From an uncultured Allobosea sp. (GTDB lineage: Bacteria; Pseudomonadota; Alphaproteobacteria; Rhizobiales; Beijerinckiaceae), in the NCBI RefSeq assembly GCF_945956895.1, contig NZ_CAMFJF010000003.1:172298-236297 (forward strand): a DNA stretch of 64,000 bases. Reading direction: 5' to 3'. The first letter of the stretch is position 1, and every line of letters starts with the position of its first letter. The notes below the pieces were generated by a model, which had not been told where the DNA came from, searched no databases, and saw only the letters and a list, made by a program, of their open reading frames with translations. This document shows positions 44,750 to 53,226 of the stretch, piece by piece. A program made the translations under genes and the position numbers.

Positions 44750-45391
44750 TCAGCGCGTGCCGAACATGCGGTCGCCGGCATCGCCGAGGCCCGGAACGAT
44801 ATAGCCGTGGTCGTTCAATCGCTCGTCGATCGCCGCCGTCCAGATCCGGATATCGGGATGGGCGCCGCGCAGACGAGCGATGCCCTCCGGCGCCGCCAGC
44901 AGGCACATGAAGCGCAGGTCCCTGGCGCCACGCTCCTTCAGGCGCTCCACCGCCGCCACGGCGGAGTTCGCCGTGGCCAGCATCGGGTCCATCACCACGA
45001 TCATGCGATCGGCGATGTCGGACGGAGCCTTGAAATAGTACTCGACGGCCTGGAGCGTATCGGGATCGCGGTAGAGGCCGATATGGGCGACGCGGGCCGC
45101 CGGGACGAGCTCCAGCATGCCGTCGAGAAAGCCGACGCCGGCGCGCAGGATCGGGGCGAAAACCAGCTTCTTGCCGGAGATGACCGGCTGCATCGACTTC
45201 TGCAGCGGCGTCTCGATCTCGATCAATTCGGTCGGCAGATCGCGCGTCACCTCGTAGCAGAGCAGCATGCCGATCTCGTTGAGGAGCTGGCGGAAGCTCT
45301 TGGTGGAGCGATCCTTCTCGCGCATCAGCGTGAGCTTGTGCTGGACCAGCGGATGGTCGACGACGGTGACGCCGTCCTGGCTCGAAGTCAT
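44750..45391 (-). CDS. upp: Uracil phosphoribosyltransferase (URC6-type member of uracil catabolic operon)
   Basis: Makes UMP from uracil and PRPP. The 213-residue protein has the PRPP loop [37 protein letters not shown], and the uracil-binding [15 protein letters not shown] near the C-terminus. It is last in an operon with URC4 and URC1, so its role is more likely in uracil catabolism than only salvage. In yeast the URC pathway likewise uses a UPRT-like protein. Confidence 0.95.
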   Translation of the reverse strand: MTSSQDGVTVVDHPLVQHKLTLMREKDRSTKSFRQLLNEIGMLLCYEVTRDLPTELIEIETPLQKSMQPVISGKKLVFAPILRAGVGFLDGMLELVPAARVAHIGLYRDPDTLQAVEYYFKAPSDIADRMIVVMDPMLATANSAVAAVERLKERGARDLRFMCLLAAPEGIARLRGAHPDIRIWTAAIDERLNDHGYIVPGLGDAGDRMFGTR

Positions 45392-45430
45392 ACGCCGGTT
45401 ACCCCTCTATCTCTCGGACTTGGCTTACCC

Positions 45431-46651
45431 TCAAAATACCGTGCCATCGCTGACGATGGTCAAGGGCGGGCCGCCATCCACACGCTTTTCGCGCGCGATC
45501 CGGCGCCCGGCCGCCCAGCTGCCGCCTTCGAGCACCTTGGCGAGCGGCAGCTCATCGCGCGAGCGACCGAGCCGCTGGCGGATGAGCGCGCCAACCTCAT
45601 CAAGCAGCGCGACGGTCAGCGCCCGCCATTCCACCACGAGCGGCGACGAAACCTCATGGGCCTTCGCCCGATCCGCCTCGTCCTTGAGCGCGATGACGCC
45701 GCTATCGAGGAAGAGCCCGCCATTGCGGTATTCCGGCAGGCCGGTCATCTCGTCGATACCGACCACGGCGATGCCGGCCCATTGCAGCGGCTCGATCAGC
45801 GAATAGGTCAGCCATTGCGAGAGCTTGTGGAAGGGCACGAGCCCCTCGGTCTGCTTCCCCGGCGCGATCAGAGGATGGCGCCAGGTGTCGCCGAGCGCAA
45901 CGCCCGCCAGCGTCAGGCGCGACGGCCAGATGCCGCCGAAGGTGCCGAGGACCTCGCCGAGCATATGCGGCGCCCGTAGGGTGCCGGTCTCGGCGGCGGC
46001 AGCGAAGCGGTCGAACAATGCGCCCGGCCGCGACAGCCCCTGACGTTCCAGCTCCTCGCCGAGGCGGTTGAGCAGCGCGGCCCGCCCCTCGAGCGCCAGC
46101 AGCGGATTGCCCGGCCCGGCCTGGAAGCCACGCGCCAAAGCCGCTGCATCGAGTCGCTTCAGGCCGGCTGCATCGGCCTGCAAGAGGCTAGCCGGATCGC
46201 TGGAAAAGAGACCGGCAGCGAACATGTCGAGCGAGGCGAGCGCCAACCCTTCCGAACGGCCGATCTCGCGGCCGGTGGCCGCGTCGCGATAGCGCCAGTC
46301 GGGGCCGGCACCCGCATCGAGCAGAACGCTGACCACGGCGAGATCATAGGCGGCGCGGCCGCGCGCGGCGGGATCGGCGAAGCCGGCCGCCTTGTCGAGC
46401 TTCTGCCAGCGATCCTCGCCATCGAGGACAAAATGGCGCCAACGGGCGTGGAAGGGGATGTCGAGCTTCGGATAATTCGCGCGGATCGTTTCCAGCACAT
46501 AATCGGCGCAGGCTTCGAGCCGCTCCGGATGCACGCTGAAATGCAGGAGCTGGCCGGCGAGCCCAAGCTCCAGCATCTCCTGCGCGCGCTCGCGCACGGC
46601 AGCGGGTTTCAACAGGGTGCGGAACGCCTCGGGATCACGGTCGGGCATCAT
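45431..46651 (-). CDS. URC4: URC4/DUF1688 uracil catabolism protein
   Basis: 406 residues. Recognised as DUF1688: HARWRHFVLDGEDRW, YDLAVVSVLLDAGAGPDWRY, GLALASLDMFAAG and the C-terminal GLPEYRNGGLFLDSGVIA. The family corresponds to Urc4 of the yeast URC uracil degradation pathway, whose chemistry is only partly known. The frame begins TTG-ATG-ATG; the first ATG is used. It lies 23 bases after URC1 and 39 before upp. Confidence 0.88.
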   Translation of the reverse strand: MMPDRDPEAFRTLLKPAAVRERAQEMLELGLAGQLLHFSVHPERLEACADYVLETIRANYPKLDIPFHARWRHFVLDGEDRWQKLDKAAGFADPAARGRAAYDLAVVSVLLDAGAGPDWRYRDAATGREIGRSEGLALASLDMFAAGLFSSDPASLLQADAAGLKRLDAAALARGFQAGPGNPLLALEGRAALLNRLGEELERQGLSRPGALFDRFAAAAETGTLRAPHMLGEVLGTFGGIWPSRLTLAGVALGDTWRHPLIAPGKQTEGLVPFHKLSQWLTYSLIEPLQWAGIAVVGIDEMTGLPEYRNGGLFLDSGVIALKDEADRAKAHEVSSPLVVEWRALTVALLDEVGALIRQRLGRSRDELPLAKVLEGGSWAAGRRIAREKRVDGGPPLTIVSDGTVF

Positions 46652-46674
46652 CAACTCAGGCAGGCGTGACGGAA

Positions 46675-47937
46675 TCAGAACTTGTCGAGATCGCGGCCGA
46701 CCGTCGATTTCAGGGCGTTGTCGCCGGGCGCGCCGTCAGGCGAGTAATAGCCCGCCGCCTTCTTGGCCTCGATCTCGACGGAGGCGTCAGGCGGGACCAG
46801 TTCGGGCGGGATCGCGACGCGCTCGCCAATCTCGATACCGGACTGCACCATGGCGTCGTATTTCATGTTCGACATCGACATCAACCGGTCGATCCGCGTC
46901 ACACCCAGCCAATGCAGCACGTCCGGCATCAATTGCTGGAAGCGGGCGTCCTGCACGCCGGCGACGCATTCGGTGCGCTCGAAATAGGTCGCGGCGGAAT
47001 CGCCGCCCTCCTGGCGCTTGCGGGCATTGTAGACGAGGAATTTCGTGACCTCGCCGAGCGCCCGCCCCTCCTTGCGGTTGTAGACGATCAGGCCGACGCC
47101 GCCGCTCTGGGCCTCCTTCACGCATTCCTCGATGCCATGCGTGAGATAGGGCCGGCAGGTGCAGATGTCGGAGCCGAAGACGTCCGAGCCGTTGCACTCG
47201 TCATGGACGCGGCAGGCAATGCGCGTTTTCGGATCGGCGAGCCGCGAGGCCTCGCCCATGACATAGGCGGTGATCGAGCCGATCGGCGGCAGGAAGACCT
47301 TGAGGTCCGGCCGCGTCACCAGTTCGGGATACATGCCGCCGGTCTGCTCGAAGAGCGTGCGGCGCAATTCGTTCTCGGTCGTGCCGAAACGCTCGGCGAT
47401 GCCCGGCAGGTACCAGACCGGATCGACCGCGATCTTGGTGACGCTGATATCGCCCGTGCTGTGCAGGATATGCCCGTCAGCGGCGAGGCGATGCGCGCCC
47501 ATCGCCGCGAGGATCTCGGGCAGGTTGAGCCTGGCCTTGGTGATCGCGATCGAGGGGCGGATATCGATGCCCTCTCCAATCAGCTTGCCGAAATCCTGCG
47601 CAACGGTGTGCCCGAAGGGATCGAGCGAGACGATCTTCTTCGGGTCAGCCCATTGCGGCTGGGGCAGGATCTCAGCTGTCGGATGGGTGTTGGTCAGGTC
47701 CGGGCGCTGCTGCGGATTCATCGCGCGGGCCGAGATCGCCAGCGCCCGATAGACCGAATAGGAGCCGCCATGGGCGCCGATGACGTTGCGGTCGGCCGGG
47801 TTGGTGGTCGAGGCGATGATCGGGCCGCGCTCGGCGGCGGTCGGGGCGCCCCATCGGATGGGGAAGCGCGCGGCGGCGCTGCCCGGCTCGGGATGGGAGG
47901 TCAGCCTGATATGGCCGTTGCGGTTCGGCGCGTTCAT
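46675..47937 (-). CDS. URC1: URC1, GTP cyclohydrolase II-like uracil catabolism enzyme
   Basis: 420 residues, much longer than RibA. The C-terminal half has the GTP cyclohydrolase II core: RVHDECNGSDVFGSDICTC supplies three Cys with the RibA zinc-ligand spacing (C-x10-C-x-C), followed by VYNRKEGRALGEVTKFLVY. Differences from RibA (GRALGEV instead of GRGIGLV) and the extra N-terminal 170 residues are typical of Urc1. It is thought to open the ring of a uracil nucleotide rather than GTP (family knowledge, partly inferred). Start at MNAPNRNGHIRL; a terminator-like hairpin lies 22 bases upstream. Confidence 0.88.
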   Translation of the reverse strand: MNAPNRNGHIRLTSHPEPGSAAARFPIRWGAPTAAERGPIIASTTNPADRNVIGAHGGSYSVYRALAISARAMNPQQRPDLTNTHPTAEILPQPQWADPKKIVSLDPFGHTVAQDFGKLIGEGIDIRPSIAITKARLNLPEILAAMGAHRLAADGHILHSTGDISVTKIAVDPVWYLPGIAERFGTTENELRRTLFEQTGGMYPELVTRPDLKVFLPPIGSITAYVMGEASRLADPKTRIACRVHDECNGSDVFGSDICTCRPYLTHGIEECVKEAQSGGVGLIVYNRKEGRALGEVTKFLVYNARKRQEGGDSAATYFERTECVAGVQDARFQQLMPDVLHWLGVTRIDRLMSMSNMKYDAMVQSGIEIGERVAIPPELVPPDASVEIEAKKAAGYYSPDGAPGDNALKSTVGRDLDKF

Positions 47938-47958
47938 CGCGGTCACGTCCTGAAACGG

Positions 47959-47992
47959 AAAAAGGCCCCGGGACGGGATCGTCCGGGGCCTT
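47959..47992 (-). terminator. Terminator-like hairpin just before URC1
   Basis: Read leftward: perfect 10-base stem AAGGCCCCGG/CCGGGGCCTT, loop of about 11 bases, followed by TTT. It lies 48 bases after the stop of the small membrane protein gene and 22 bases before URC1, so it either ends the former or attenuates the URC operon. Confidence 0.8.
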
Positions 47993-48039
47993 CTGGACCT
48001 CATGAAGTCTGAACCAGCGCGGCGGCGCCGTCAATCGCC

Positions 48040-48201
48040 TTAGAAAACAGCGAGATAGCGCAGCAGAGAGATGATGCCGATCACGATCACGATGATCTGG
48101 ACGACATTCTTGATCTGCCCGTCGAGCGGCAGCATCCGCACGAGATAGAGCACGAGGCCGATGACGAGAACGGTGATCAGCAGCGAAATCAGAATGCCCA
48201 T
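48040..48201 (-). CDS. Small membrane protein, 53 residues
   Basis: Reading frame MGILISLLITVLVIGLVLYL, then a short polar loop RMLPLDGQIK and a second hydrophobic helix ending in LLRYLAVF. Two helices predict a hairpin in the inner membrane. Small proteins of this type are widespread in Alphaproteobacteria; function unknown. It precedes the URC operon on the same strand with a hairpin between. Confidence 0.75.
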   Translation of the reverse strand: MGILISLLITVLVIGLVLYLVRMLPLDGQIKNVVQIIVIVIGIISLLRYLAVF

Positions 48202-48382
48202 GCTTTCAGCCCTTTGTCGCGGCCGGTAGCCGGCCCCCCGGAAGCCCCACCGCGACGGGTTCGCGGCATGTCAGCCCCGTCGACAGAACGTCGCAGGGTG
48301 GGAATAGGTTCCGGGGCGGGCCTTAGCCGGCGAAACGGGCTCGGAAGCTATTTCCAGACGAACGCTGGAACCGCAAACAGAA

Positions 48383-48532
48383 AACCCCTCTCCCGGATGG
48401 GAGAGGGGTAGGGGTGAGGGAAGGCCGGAAAACCAGTCCGGCGCGAACCAACCGCAGCGGCGGAGAGCGCAGAGCAAGGGCTATCGGCAGCAGGCCCTCA
48501 CCCCTGCCCCTCTCCCATCCGGGAAAGGGGTT
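48383..48532. repeat. Long inverted repeat, family E
   Basis: Arms AACCCCTCTCCCGGATGGGA plus GAGGGGTAGGGGTGAGGG, and CCCTCACCCCTGCCCCTCTC plus CCATCCGGGAAAGGGGTT. Each arm also folds on itself. It fills most of the 344-base gap 48202-48545, where I see no other feature. Confidence 0.88.
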
Positions 48533-48545
48533 CCCCGTGCCCTAC

Positions 48546-50915
48546 TTATCCGGCGATGCGATCGAAATCCGCGACGGCGCGCGTCGCCTGGCGGAGCTGG
48601 TTCAGCAGCTTCAGGCGGTTGGCGCGCTGGGCCGGATCGGGATCGTTGACCGTGACCTTGTCGAAGAAGGCATCGACCGCCGGGCGGATTTCGGCGAGCG
48701 CGGCCATGGCGCCCTCGTAATCCTCGGCGGCGACGGCGGCCTCGGCCTTCGGCGTCGCCTGTGCGAGCGCAACGGCCAGCGCCTTCTCCTCGATCAGGCC
48801 GGCATCGGCGATGAGGTGCAGATCGGGAGCATCGGCGAAAGCACCCTCCCCGTCCTTCTTCTCCTCGGCCTTGAGGATATTGGCGGCGCGCTTGTAGCCG
48901 GCGAGCAGGTTCTTGCCGTCCTCGGTGTCGAGGAAGCGACCGAGCGCCGCGACGCGGCGGGTGATGAGCAAGAGATCGTCGTTCGAGGCGCCCGCCTGCC
49001 CCCTCTCCCCTTGCGGGAGAGGGTTGGGGTGAGGGGTCGCGCCGCCCTCACCGGAAACGTCGCGAGACCCCTCATCCGTCAGCGCTGACGCGCTGCCACC
49101 TTCTCCCGCAAGGGGAGAAGGGGCGCCAACGAGAACCGCGTCGACGAGATCATGCCGCGCGCCCTGGTCACGGAGCATGACCTTCAGGCGGTCGTGGAAG
49201 AAGGAGAGGAGGTCGGCAACAATTACAGGGCGTTCACCCGCATTACCGAGAACACGCGCTGTCGCTCCGTCCAAGGTCGAAGTCATCTCCATTATTAATG
49301 GCATTCTGCCGATATGTTCGAATAACTTCGCACACAGTGACAGGCTAGCCTTGTTCTCCACGACCAACCGAATGACGCCGAGCGCAGCTCGCCTTAACGC
49401 ATAGGGATCTTTGCTACCGGTAGGCTTTTCCTCGATCAACCAGAAGCCGACGAGCGTATCGAGCTTGTCGGCCAGCGCCACCGCCACCGAAACCGGATCG
49501 CTCGGCACGCGGTCGGACGGGCCGAGCGGCTTGTAATGCTCCTCGACCGCCGCGGCGACCGAGGCGTCCTCGCCCTGCAACTCCGCGTATTTCCGGCCCA
49601 TCAGTCCCTGAAGCTCAGGGAACTCGCCAACCATCTCGGTCGGCAGGTCGGCCTTGGCGAGTTTGGCAGCGCGCTCGGCCTTCTCGGGATCGGCGCCGAC
49701 GATCGGAGCTAGCTCCTTGGCCAAGGCAGCGATGCGCTGGACGCGCTCGCCTTGTGTACCGAGCTTCGCATGGAAGACGACGCCGAGCTTGTCGAGCTTG
49801 GCCATGCGCTGGTCGAGCGGCTTGGCCAGATCGAGCCCGAGCTTTTCGGCGCTGTCCTTGAGGGTATCGAGGTCCGGCAACGAGCCGCGATCGGTCTGCC
49901 AGAAATAGGCGGCATCCGAGAGGCGCGCACGGACGACGCGGCCGTTGCCGGCGGTGATCGCCACGCCGCCGTCGCTGGCGACGAGGTTCGAGACCAGGAT
50001 GAAGCGATTGGCGAGGTTGCCGGTCGCGGGATCGCGCAGCACGAAGCATTTCTGGTTCGCGCGGATGGTGGCGCGGATCGCCTCGCCGGGGATGTCGAGG
50101 AAGCGCTCCTCGAAGGAGCCCATCAGCACGACCGGCCATTCGACGAGCCCGGCGACCTCCTCCAGCAGCCCTTCGTCCTCGACGAGGTCGAGCCCCTGCG
50201 CGAAGGCCAGGTTGCGGGCGTCGGTGAGGATGATCTCCTTGCGCCGGTCGGCATCGAGCACGACCTTCGCCTTCTCCAGCGAGCTGACGTAGTCGTCGAG
50301 GCGCTTCACCGTGATGGGCGCAGGCGCATGGAAGCGGTGGCCATAGGTCACGTTGCCCGAGACGATGCCGTCGACCTCAAAGGGCACGACCTCCGGGTCC
50401 TCGGTCTCGGCCGCGCCGAAGGTGCAGAGGATCGAATGCAGCGGGCGTACCCAGCGCAGGCTGGCGCCGGCAGCCGAGGCCTTGCCCCAGCGCATCGATT
50501 TCGGCCAGGGGAAGGCGCGGACCACCGCCGGCACGATCTCGGCGATGGCCGCGACGGTCTCCTGGCCGGGCTTCTCGATGATGGCGACGTAAGAGTCGCC
50601 CTTCTTGGGATCGCTGACGATCGTCGCCTGGTCGAGCGAGGAAAGGCCGGCAGCCTTGAGGAAGCCCTGCACGGCAGCGTCGGGCGCGCCGACGCGCGGA
50701 CCCTTGCGCTCCTCGCGCACGTCGCGGCCGCGCACCGGCAGGCCAGCGATATGCAGGGTGAGCCGGCGCGGCGTGACGAAGGCCTTGGCGCCCTCATAAA
50801 CGAGGCCGCGCTCGACCAGCGCATCGGTCACGAGCTTCTTCAGGTCCTCGCCGGCCTTGCGCTGCATGCGCGCCGGGATTTCCTCGGAAAAGAGTTCGAG
50901 CAGAAGATCGGGCAT
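48546..50915 (-). CDS. glyS: Glycine--tRNA ligase beta subunit, with in-frame repeat insertion
   Basis: Beta subunit of the alpha2-beta2 GlyRS, 789 residues, longer than usual. N-terminal [21 protein letters not shown], the HD-like core ([20 protein letters not shown]) and [17 protein letters not shown] are conserved. Residues about 598-639 ([20 protein letters not shown]... ending NPLPQGERG) are encoded by a family D intergenic-type repeat and are foreign to the family; the frame is kept. Residues about 496-568 are coded by DNA of lower GC with TTA, ATA and AGG codons. Its ATG shares one base with the glyQ stop (TAATG). Confidence 0.95.
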   Translation of the reverse strand: MPDLLLELFSEEIPARMQRKAGEDLKKLVTDALVERGLVYEGAKAFVTPRRLTLHIAGLPVRGRDVREERKGPRVGAPDAAVQGFLKAAGLSSLDQATIVSDPKKGDSYVAIIEKPGQETVAAIAEIVPAVVRAFPWPKSMRWGKASAAGASLRWVRPLHSILCTFGAAETEDPEVVPFEVDGIVSGNVTYGHRFHAPAPITVKRLDDYVSSLEKAKVVLDADRRKEIILTDARNLAFAQGLDLVEDEGLLEEVAGLVEWPVVLMGSFEERFLDIPGEAIRATIRANQKCFVLRDPATGNLANRFILVSNLVASDGGVAITAGNGRVVRARLSDAAYFWQTDRGSLPDLDTLKDSAEKLGLDLAKPLDQRMAKLDKLGVVFHAKLGTQGERVQRIAALAKELAPIVGADPEKAERAAKLAKADLPTEMVGEFPELQGLMGRKYAELQGEDASVAAAVEEHYKPLGPSDRVPSDPVSVAVALADKLDTLVGFWLIEEKPTGSKDPYALRRAALGVIRLVVENKASLSLCAKLFEHIGRMPLIMEMTSTLDGATARVLGNAGERPVIVADLLSFFHDRLKVMLRDQGARHDLVDAVLVGAPSPLAGEGGSASALTDEGSRDVSGEGGATPHPNPLPQGERGQAGASNDDLLLITRRVAALGRFLDTEDGKNLLAGYKRAANILKAEEKKDGEGAFADAPDLHLIADAGLIEEKALAVALAQATPKAEAAVAAEDYEGAMAALAEIRPAVDAFFDKVTVNDPDPAQRANRLKLLNQLRQATRAVADFDRIAG
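49000..49123. repeat. Family D palindromic repeat inside the glyS coding sequence
   Basis: CCCCTCTCCCCTTGCGGGAG, GGGTTGGGGTGAGGGGTCGC, GTCAGCGCTGACGCGCTGCC and CCTTCTCCCGCAAGGGGAGA match, in reverse orientation, the intergenic element at 16578-16735. It adds about 41 codons to glyS without a stop or frameshift. Confidence 0.9.
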
Positions 50916-51886
50916 TACGCAGCTCCCCCGCCGGCGGTCTTCAGCCAGGCCGCACCGCAGGCCTTGGAGAGCTCGCGCACGCGCAGGATATAGCTCTGGC
51001 GCTCGGTGACCGAGATCACGCCGCGCGCATCGAGCAGGTTGAAGATATGGCTGGCCTTGATGCACTGGTCATAGGCCGGCAGGGCGAGTTCGTGGCGGGG
51101 CTGGTTGGCGCCGGCAACCGGCTCGCCGGCGGCGAGCAGCGCCTTGCACTCGGCTTCCGCATCCGAGAAACGCCGGAACAGCATCTCGGTATTGGCATGC
51201 TCGAAATTATGCCGCGAATATTCCTGCTCGGCTTGCAGGAAGACGTCGCCATAGGAGATGCGGTCCTCGCCATCGAGGCCGTTGAAGTTGAGGTCGTAGA
51301 CGTTCTCGACGCCCTGGACATACATCGCCAGGCGTTCGAGCCCGTAGGTCAACTCGCCCGCGACCGGAGCGCATTCGACGCCCGCGACCTGCTGGAAATA
51401 GGTGAACTGGCTGACTTCCATGCCGTCGCACCAGCACTCCCAGCCAAGCCCCCAGGCGCCGAGCGTCGGGCTCTCCCAGTCATCCTCGACGAAGCGCACG
51501 TCATGCAGGCCGAGATCGACCCCGATCGCCCGGAGCGAATCGAGATAGAGCTGCTGCAGATCCGGCGGCGACGGCTTCAGGATGACCTGGAACTGGTAGT
51601 AATGCTGAAGGCGGTTGGGGTTCTCGCCGTAGCGGCCGTCCTTGGGGCGGCGCGAGGGCTGGACATAGGCCGCCCGCCAGGATTTCGGGCCGAGCGCGCG
51701 CAAAGTCGTCGCCGGGTGAAAGGTGCCGGCGCCGACCTCCATGTCGTAGGGCTGCAGCACCACGCAACCTCGCTCGGCCCAGAAGCGCTGCAGCGTCAGC
51801 AGCAGCCCCTGGAAGGAGCGGGTCGGGTCCATCGCCGGGGAGGAAGCCGGGATGGTGGAATGCGAGAGTGGCGCGGGGGCGGACAA
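50915..51886 (-). CDS. glyQ: Glycine--tRNA ligase alpha subunit
   Basis: Catalytic class II subunit, 323 residues. Typical segments are [40 protein letters not shown] and [20 protein letters not shown], followed by [20 protein letters not shown]. It pairs with GlyS. The family normally starts close to [13 protein letters not shown], so ATG at 51829 (MDPTRSF) is an alternative start. Confidence 0.96.
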   Translation of the reverse strand: MSAPAPLSHSTIPASSPAMDPTRSFQGLLLTLQRFWAERGCVVLQPYDMEVGAGTFHPATTLRALGPKSWRAAYVQPSRRPKDGRYGENPNRLQHYYQFQVILKPSPPDLQQLYLDSLRAIGVDLGLHDVRFVEDDWESPTLGAWGLGWECWCDGMEVSQFTYFQQVAGVECAPVAGELTYGLERLAMYVQGVENVYDLNFNGLDGEDRISYGDVFLQAEQEYSRHNFEHANTEMLFRRFSDAEAECKALLAAGEPVAGANQPRHELALPAYDQCIKASHIFNLLDARGVISVTERQSYILRVRELSKACGAAWLKTAGGGAA

Positions 51887-52085
51887 GTGCCTGCAACCTT
51901 CCGATAACGAGGGAATGGCGGTGATTAGGGTTCGCGCCGGCCAGGGTCAAGCGCGGGCCGGAACCGCAAGCCGACAGGTTTCGTTCATAACCGGCCTGAT
52001 ATCCATTGAGGCAACCGCAGGTTCGCGATGTTCGGGGCGAGCATTTGATGCCGGGCCGGCGGTCGAACAACGAAGGAGTACGCCC

Positions 52086-52355
52086 GTGTTGACAACCCGC
52101 ATCATTGCCGCCGCCTTTGGCGCCGCAACCTTGCTCGGTGCCGCCATGAGCAGCGCCCCGGCCTCCGCGGCCCCGATTTCCGCCGGCACGACCTTTGCCG
52201 CCGGCGCCGAAACCGGCCTCGTCCAGCAAGCCTGGCATCGCGGCCGGCCGCATTACGGCCCAAGCCGCCCGCATGTCCGCCGCTGCTGGACCGATCACCG
52301 CCGCGTCTGGAACGGTCGGCGCTGGGTCGTTCGCTCGGTGCGCGTCTGCCGCTGA
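52086..52355 (+). CDS. Small secreted basic protein, copy 1 of a tandem family
   Basis: 89 residues, GTG start with GAAGGAG at a good distance. Signal peptide (RIIAAAFGAATLLGAAMSSAPASA), then a short mature region ending CWTDHRRVWNGRRWVVRSVRVCR, with two Cys near its ends. The same C-terminal pattern recurs in the next gene. Function unknown; it may bind cell-surface polymer (speculative). Confidence 0.7.
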   Translation: MLTTRIIAAAFGAATLLGAAMSSAPASAAPISAGTTFAAGAETGLVQQAWHRGRPHYGPSRPHVRRCWTDHRRVWNGRRWVVRSVRVCR

Positions 52356-52387
52356 GGCCGGACGATCCTTCCTAGATGAAGGCAAGC

Positions 52388-52413
52388 TGAACGGCGCGGT
52401 TTCGCGCCGTTCA
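52388..52413 (+). terminator. Hairpin after secreted protein copy 1
   Basis: Perfect stem TGAACGGCGCG/CGCGCCGTTCA with a GTTT loop but no T run. A close relative follows copy 2. Confidence 0.55.
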
Positions 52414-52492
52414 CATGAGAAGAGATAGGGTTCTGCCAGGGACGACTTGACGACCTTCGGCATGCCCGACGGGACCAGCCATGGAGAACATC

Positions 52493-52765
52493 ATGTTCCG
52501 GACAACCATTCTTGCCGCCGCGACGGCCGCCGCGCTCGGCGCCGGTGCCCTGATGACGACATCCGCTTTCGCGGCCCCGGTCTCGGCCCCCGCGGGACAA
52601 TCGGCACAGGCGGGGCAAGGCCTCGTCGAACAGGCCCAGTATTATTACGGCCCGCGCCGCTACTATCGCCCGCGCCCCTATTACCGCCCGCGCTGCTGGA
52701 CTGAAGGCCGCCGCGTCTGGAACGGCTGGCGCTGGGTCGTCCGTCCCGTGCGGGTCTGCCGTTGA
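52493..52765 (+). CDS. Small secreted Tyr/Arg-rich protein, copy 2
   Basis: 90 residues. Signal peptide (MFRTTILAAATAAALGAGAL to AFAA), then LVEQAQYYYGPRRYYRPRPY, and a C-terminal CWTEGRRVWNGWRWVVRPVR motif shared with copy 1. The middle YYYGPRRYY unit is shared with copy 3, so this gene looks like a hybrid of the other two. ATG at 52493 has GGAG eight bases upstream; 52481 is an alternative. Confidence 0.75.
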   Translation: MFRTTILAAATAAALGAGALMTTSAFAAPVSAPAGQSAQAGQGLVEQAQYYYGPRRYYRPRPYYRPRCWTEGRRVWNGWRWVVRPVRVCR

Positions 52766-52810
52766 GCGGAGTAAAGCATGGCCGCAATGTGGCCATTCAC
52801 TGAAGGCAAG

Positions 52811-52838
52811 CTGAACGGTGCGATCCCGTGCCGTTCAG
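52811..52838 (+). terminator. Hairpin after secreted protein copy 2
   Basis: CTGAACGGTGCG-ATCC-CGTGCCGTTCAG, with the same preceding GAAGGCAAG as the hairpin at 52388, supporting tandem duplication of the gene plus its 3' hairpin. Confidence 0.55.
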
Positions 52839-52920
52839 GTTCGAGACTCTAAAGTCTCAATCCAAGGGCGGCGCTTCATCCGACGGCACAGACTGCCGAC
52901 GCCATCTCATGGAGGTTTTC

Positions 52921-53226
52921 ATGTTTCGGACAATGATCGTCACGATGGCGACAGCCGGCGCGCTGGGCGTGGCCGGCCTCGCCGTCACTCCGGCCTCCGC
53001 GGCTCCGGTCGGCGCAGCTCCGATCGCGGCCGTTCCCGCTGTCGCAAGCGACGGCATGGTCCAGCAGGCGCAGTATTATTACGGCCCACGCCGCTATTAC
53101 GGGCCGCGGCGCTACTATGGTCCGCGCTACTATTATGGCCCCCGGCGCTATTACGGCCCGCGCTTCTACGGGCCGCCGCCGGTTTTTGCCCCACCGTTCT
53201 ACGCCCCGCGTCCGTATTACTGGTAA
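52921..53226 (+). CDS. Small secreted Tyr/Gly/Pro-repeat protein, copy 3
   Basis: 101 residues. Signal peptide MFRTMIVTMATAGALGVAGL to ASAA, nearly the same as in copy 2, then VQQAQYYYGPRRYYGPRRYY and more YYGPR units (about five in all), ending in PRPYYW. It lacks the Cys-Trp C-terminal motif of copies 1 and 2. Repeats suggest an adhesive or matrix role (speculative). GGAGG precedes the ATG. Confidence 0.75.
   Translation: MFRTMIVTMATAGALGVAGLAVTPASAAPVGAAPIAAVPAVASDGMVQQAQYYYGPRRYYGPRRYYGPRYYYGPRRYYGPRFYGPPPVFAPPFYAPRPYYW

Noticed and set aside
48383..48532. CRISPR-like short repeats
   Set aside because: It is one long inverted repeat, not a series of equal direct repeats with unique spacers; no cas genes are present.
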